From CAXBCP01 sp047638395 (GTDB lineage Bacteria; Pseudomonadota; Alphaproteobacteria; MPNO01; UBA830): a stretch of 64,000 nt of DNA. Each line of letters begins with the position of its first letter. Positions within the stretch are counted from its first letter, which is position 1. The position numbers and the translations under genes are program-made. The notes beneath the pieces were generated by a model. It was not told the origin of the DNA. It was given only the letters and a program-made list of their open reading frames with translations, and ran no database searches. This document shows, piece after piece, positions 62,654 to 64,000 of this stretch. The DNA lies in the NCBI GenBank assembly GCA_047638395.1, contig JBLIMV010000027.1:9083-73082 (forward strand), read 5' to 3'.

Positions 62654-62876
62654 TTGCGGAATGTCTCTTATGGGTCATGAACGGCTGTTCTGGCGATCCC
62701 CCAGCCACGTCCGCTCTACCTCCGACAACGGAAGTCCGCCGCTGAATTTCCGAAACTGGGGCAAATGCGGACGTGATTGGGGTGTCCGTTCAGGTCGCCT
62801 CATAGCCACAAACGGACATTATGAGGAACCCCCGCGCGCGTTCGCCCGGCAGCGCGACGATCACGCCGCCATGCAC
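62654..62876. other. intergenic region before PEP-CTERM gene 2
   Basis: No gene supported. It lies between the terminator of gene 1 and the upstream box of gene 2, and shows no hairpin or repeat that I can name. Confidence 0.4.
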
Positions 62877-62904
62877 GTTAGCCGTCGGAATTCTTTACGC
62901 TTTT
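62877..62904 (+). promoter_or_regulatory. upstream activator box of PEP-CTERM gene 2
   Basis: GTTAGCCGTCGG..CTTTACGCTTTT (CGTCGG at 62883, CTTTAC at 62893) matches 21 of 28 bases of the box before gene 1 and is at the same 80-bp distance from the sigma-54 -24 GG. Confidence 0.65.
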
Positions 62905-62960
62905 CCCCCGTGGCCCCTCGCATACATTCGTATGCCCTTGATAACGTTCACTTCCCGAGT

Positions 62961-62977
62961 TTGGCACAGGTATTGCT
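62961..62977 (+). promoter_or_regulatory. sigma-54 promoter of PEP-CTERM gene 2
   Basis: TTGGCACAGGTATTGCT matches -24/-12 (GG 62963-62964, GC 62975-62976, N10 between), with A for G at one flexible position. The expected start site near 62988 leaves a short leader. Confidence 0.82.
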
Positions 62978-63036
62978 TGGGTATTACCCAACGGGTGAAG
63001 CCGCCCTTCGCGTAGTAAATGACCAAGGGTAGCCCG

Positions 63037-63798
63037 ATGTTCGATCTCTCAAAATTCCGCGCACGCCATATCGTCAAAAAGACCGCCACCGCCGCCGTTG
63101 CGTTGGTGGCCCTGGGCGCCGTCTCGCTGACCGGTGCCCAGGCGGCACCGATTACCATCCCGACGGGGCTGAACCCGGGAGACACCTACCGGCTGGCCTT
63201 CGTCTCGGGCGGCTTCGATTTTAGCAATCTGCCCCCAGGCCCGATTGATTTCCAAACCTTTGTTGACATCGAGGCCAATTCTCAGGCGGAGCTCGCGGCT
63301 CTAAACACCACCTGGACGCCTATAGTCTCCGAACCTGGTGGTGTTAACGCAAGTGTACTCACCAATACCATCCCTTCAACTGTTCAGGGAGGATCGATCG
63401 GTTTCCCGATCTTCTTATTGAACGACACTAAGTTGGTAGACACCTACGACGACCTTTGGGACGGCACTATCGACCTCCCTTTCAACGTTCATTCTGACGG
63501 TTCGTTTACCTTCTTTAATCGCGCCGTTTACACAAACACTTTAGCAGACGGCACCACCCTCTCGTTCGGTGACTACATATCGGCAAATATTCCTGTCGGG
63601 TTCGTTAATGAGACGGATTCGGGCTGGACCGACAATTTCCGAGGGCACGATCCGCAGATCCCGTACAGTATCTACGTCATAAGCGGTCTTTTGACGGTCC
63701 CATCGGAGAGTGTCTCAATCCCCGCACCGGGATCACTCACTCTGCTGGCTCTGGGCCTTGTCGGTCTCGGCTTTGCACGGCGTAGGAAAGCCGCCTGA
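63037..63798 (+). CDS. PEP-CTERM sorting-domain exported protein 2
   Basis: A 253-residue exported protein with a basic, hydrophobic signal peptide (about 1-36; TAAVALVALGAVSLTGAQA), a mature Asn/Thr/Asp-rich beta-like region, and a C-terminal PEP-CTERM tail IPAPGSLTLLALGLVGLGF plus ARRRKAA. The AAGGGT just upstream favours ATG 63037 over the in-frame ATG at 63019. It is regulated like gene 1, but the mature domain is not similar to it. I do not recognise a family for the mature part. Confidence 0.88.
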   Translation: MFDLSKFRARHIVKKTATAAVALVALGAVSLTGAQAAPITIPTGLNPGDTYRLAFVSGGFDFSNLPPGPIDFQTFVDIEANSQAELAALNTTWTPIVSEPGGVNASVLTNTIPSTVQGGSIGFPIFLLNDTKLVDTYDDLWDGTIDLPFNVHSDGSFTFFNRAVYTNTLADGTTLSFGDYISANIPVGFVNETDSGWTDNFRGHDPQIPYSIYVISGLLTVPSESVSIPAPGSLTLLALGLVGLGFARRRKAA

Positions 63799-63823
63799 TT
63801 CCTCCTTACTGGTTATAGACAGA

Positions 63824-63853
63824 AACGGCGGTTCTTCGGAGCCGCCGTTTTCT
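63824..63853 (+). terminator. rho-independent terminator of PEP-CTERM gene 2
   Basis: AACGGCGG (63824-63831) pairs with CCGCCGTT (63842-63849), loop with TTCTTCGG, followed by TTTTC. Confidence 0.8.
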
Positions 63854-63885
63854 TGTGCGCTGATAGAGTCCGTTATGGGTCCAGG

Positions 63886-64000
63886 CTGTGTAAAAACGTT
63901 GGCGTGCATCCCTGGTCTGTTAGAATCCTGCAGTGGTCAGCTGCGGGGGTTTTTGATGAAGCGTTTTATCGAGGGCGTTGATCGTCGCCAGACCACGCTG
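63886..64000 (+). mobile_element. left edge of an IS1182-like insertion sequence
   Basis: A GTGTAAAAACG-type end at about 63888 is followed by the start of an open frame that runs off the window. The exact inverted-repeat boundary and target duplication are not visible because the other end is outside the window. Confidence 0.5.
63956..64000 (+). CDS. transposase, N-terminal fragment (3' end outside window)
   Basis: Fifteen residues (MKRFIEGVDRRQTTL) are visible; this start resembles IS1182-family transposases, which begin with a KxFIEGxDRxQxTL segment. Family assignment rests on this short segment only. The open frame continues past the window. Confidence 0.55.
   Translation, partial: MKRFIEGVDRRQTTL

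Noticed and set aside
1..64000. tRNA, rRNA, CRISPR or replication origin features.
   Set aside because: Reading the intergenic spaces on both strands showed no cloverleaf, array of repeats, or clusters of DnaA-box-like sites.

Overview
The window is a GC-rich, densely coding stretch of about 64 kb that looks like an alphaproteobacterial chromosome, probably a free-living, aquatic Rhodospirillales-like lineage. This is inferred from the mix of TRAP carboxylate transporters, CoxLMS-type molybdenum hydroxylase, UbiD decarboxylases, flavin monooxygenases, acyl-CoA enzymes, a GTCA..CCCCGG..CCGGGG..TCCAG repeat of a kind I associate with alphaproteobacteria, and PEP-CTERM proteins. No rRNA, tRNA, CRISPR array, origin or core housekeeping operon was seen. 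Almost everything is accessory catabolism and transport.

Layout. 1-8 kb: the end of a nitrate/sulfonate/taurine-type ABC importer, a molybdopterin oxidoreductase, a DUF3179 protein, a Gfo/Idh dehydrogenase with an aldehyde dehydrogenase, and an aquaporin. 8-13.2 kb: a membrane-embedded 7TM-DISM/AraC regulator divergent from three tandem secreted ricin-type lectin genes, the middle one frameshifted. 13.2-21.7 kb: an FMN 2-hydroxyacid dehydrogenase, a MarR-like regulator and an acyl-CoA catabolic operon (hydratase, thiolase, DUF35 partner, acyl-CoA ligase, acyl-CoA dehydrogenase) ending in a UbiD-type decarboxylase. 21.7-28 kb: a secreted propeller-like protein, a TenA/PqqC-like protein, a LOG-family protein and a TRAP system. 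28-34 kb: hydrolase, ornithine-cyclodeaminase-like enzyme, two FAD enzymes and a small reductive-dehalogenase-like iron-sulfur protein. 34-41 kb: metallo-hydrolase, glutathione transferase, a second TRAP system and a fumarylacetoacetase-family hydrolase divergent from a TetR regulator with a clear operator. 41-48 kb: quinone reductase, a 4-hydroxybutyryl-CoA dehydratase-like protein, metallo-hydrolase, fatty acid desaturase, acyl-CoA ligase and a cold-shock protein with a palindromic leader. 48-61 kb: CoxMSL, an extradiol/VOC protein, a CobW GTPase, an enamidase-like amidohydrolase, cupins, a carboxymuconolactone-decarboxylase-like protein, a luciferase-like flavoenzyme, an AhpD-like selenoprotein and a second UbiD. 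61-64 kb: two PEP-CTERM genes under matching sigma-54 promoters, then the edge of an insertion sequence.

The genes work mainly as uptake modules (one ABC, two TRAP) feeding ring-hydroxylating, ring-opening, decarboxylating and CoA-dependent enzymes, each small operon with its own regulator. The strongest unusual signals are: the selenoprotein, where an in-frame UGA sits exactly at the second position of an AhpD CxxC motif and is followed by a plausible SECIS hairpin; the two PEP-CTERM promoters, which share an upstream box exactly 80 bp from the sigma-54 -24 GG; the lectin cluster with a shared, unrecognised cysteine domain next to a membrane AraC regulator and a 21-bp direct repeat; and the dehydratase-like and dehalogenase-like metalloproteins.
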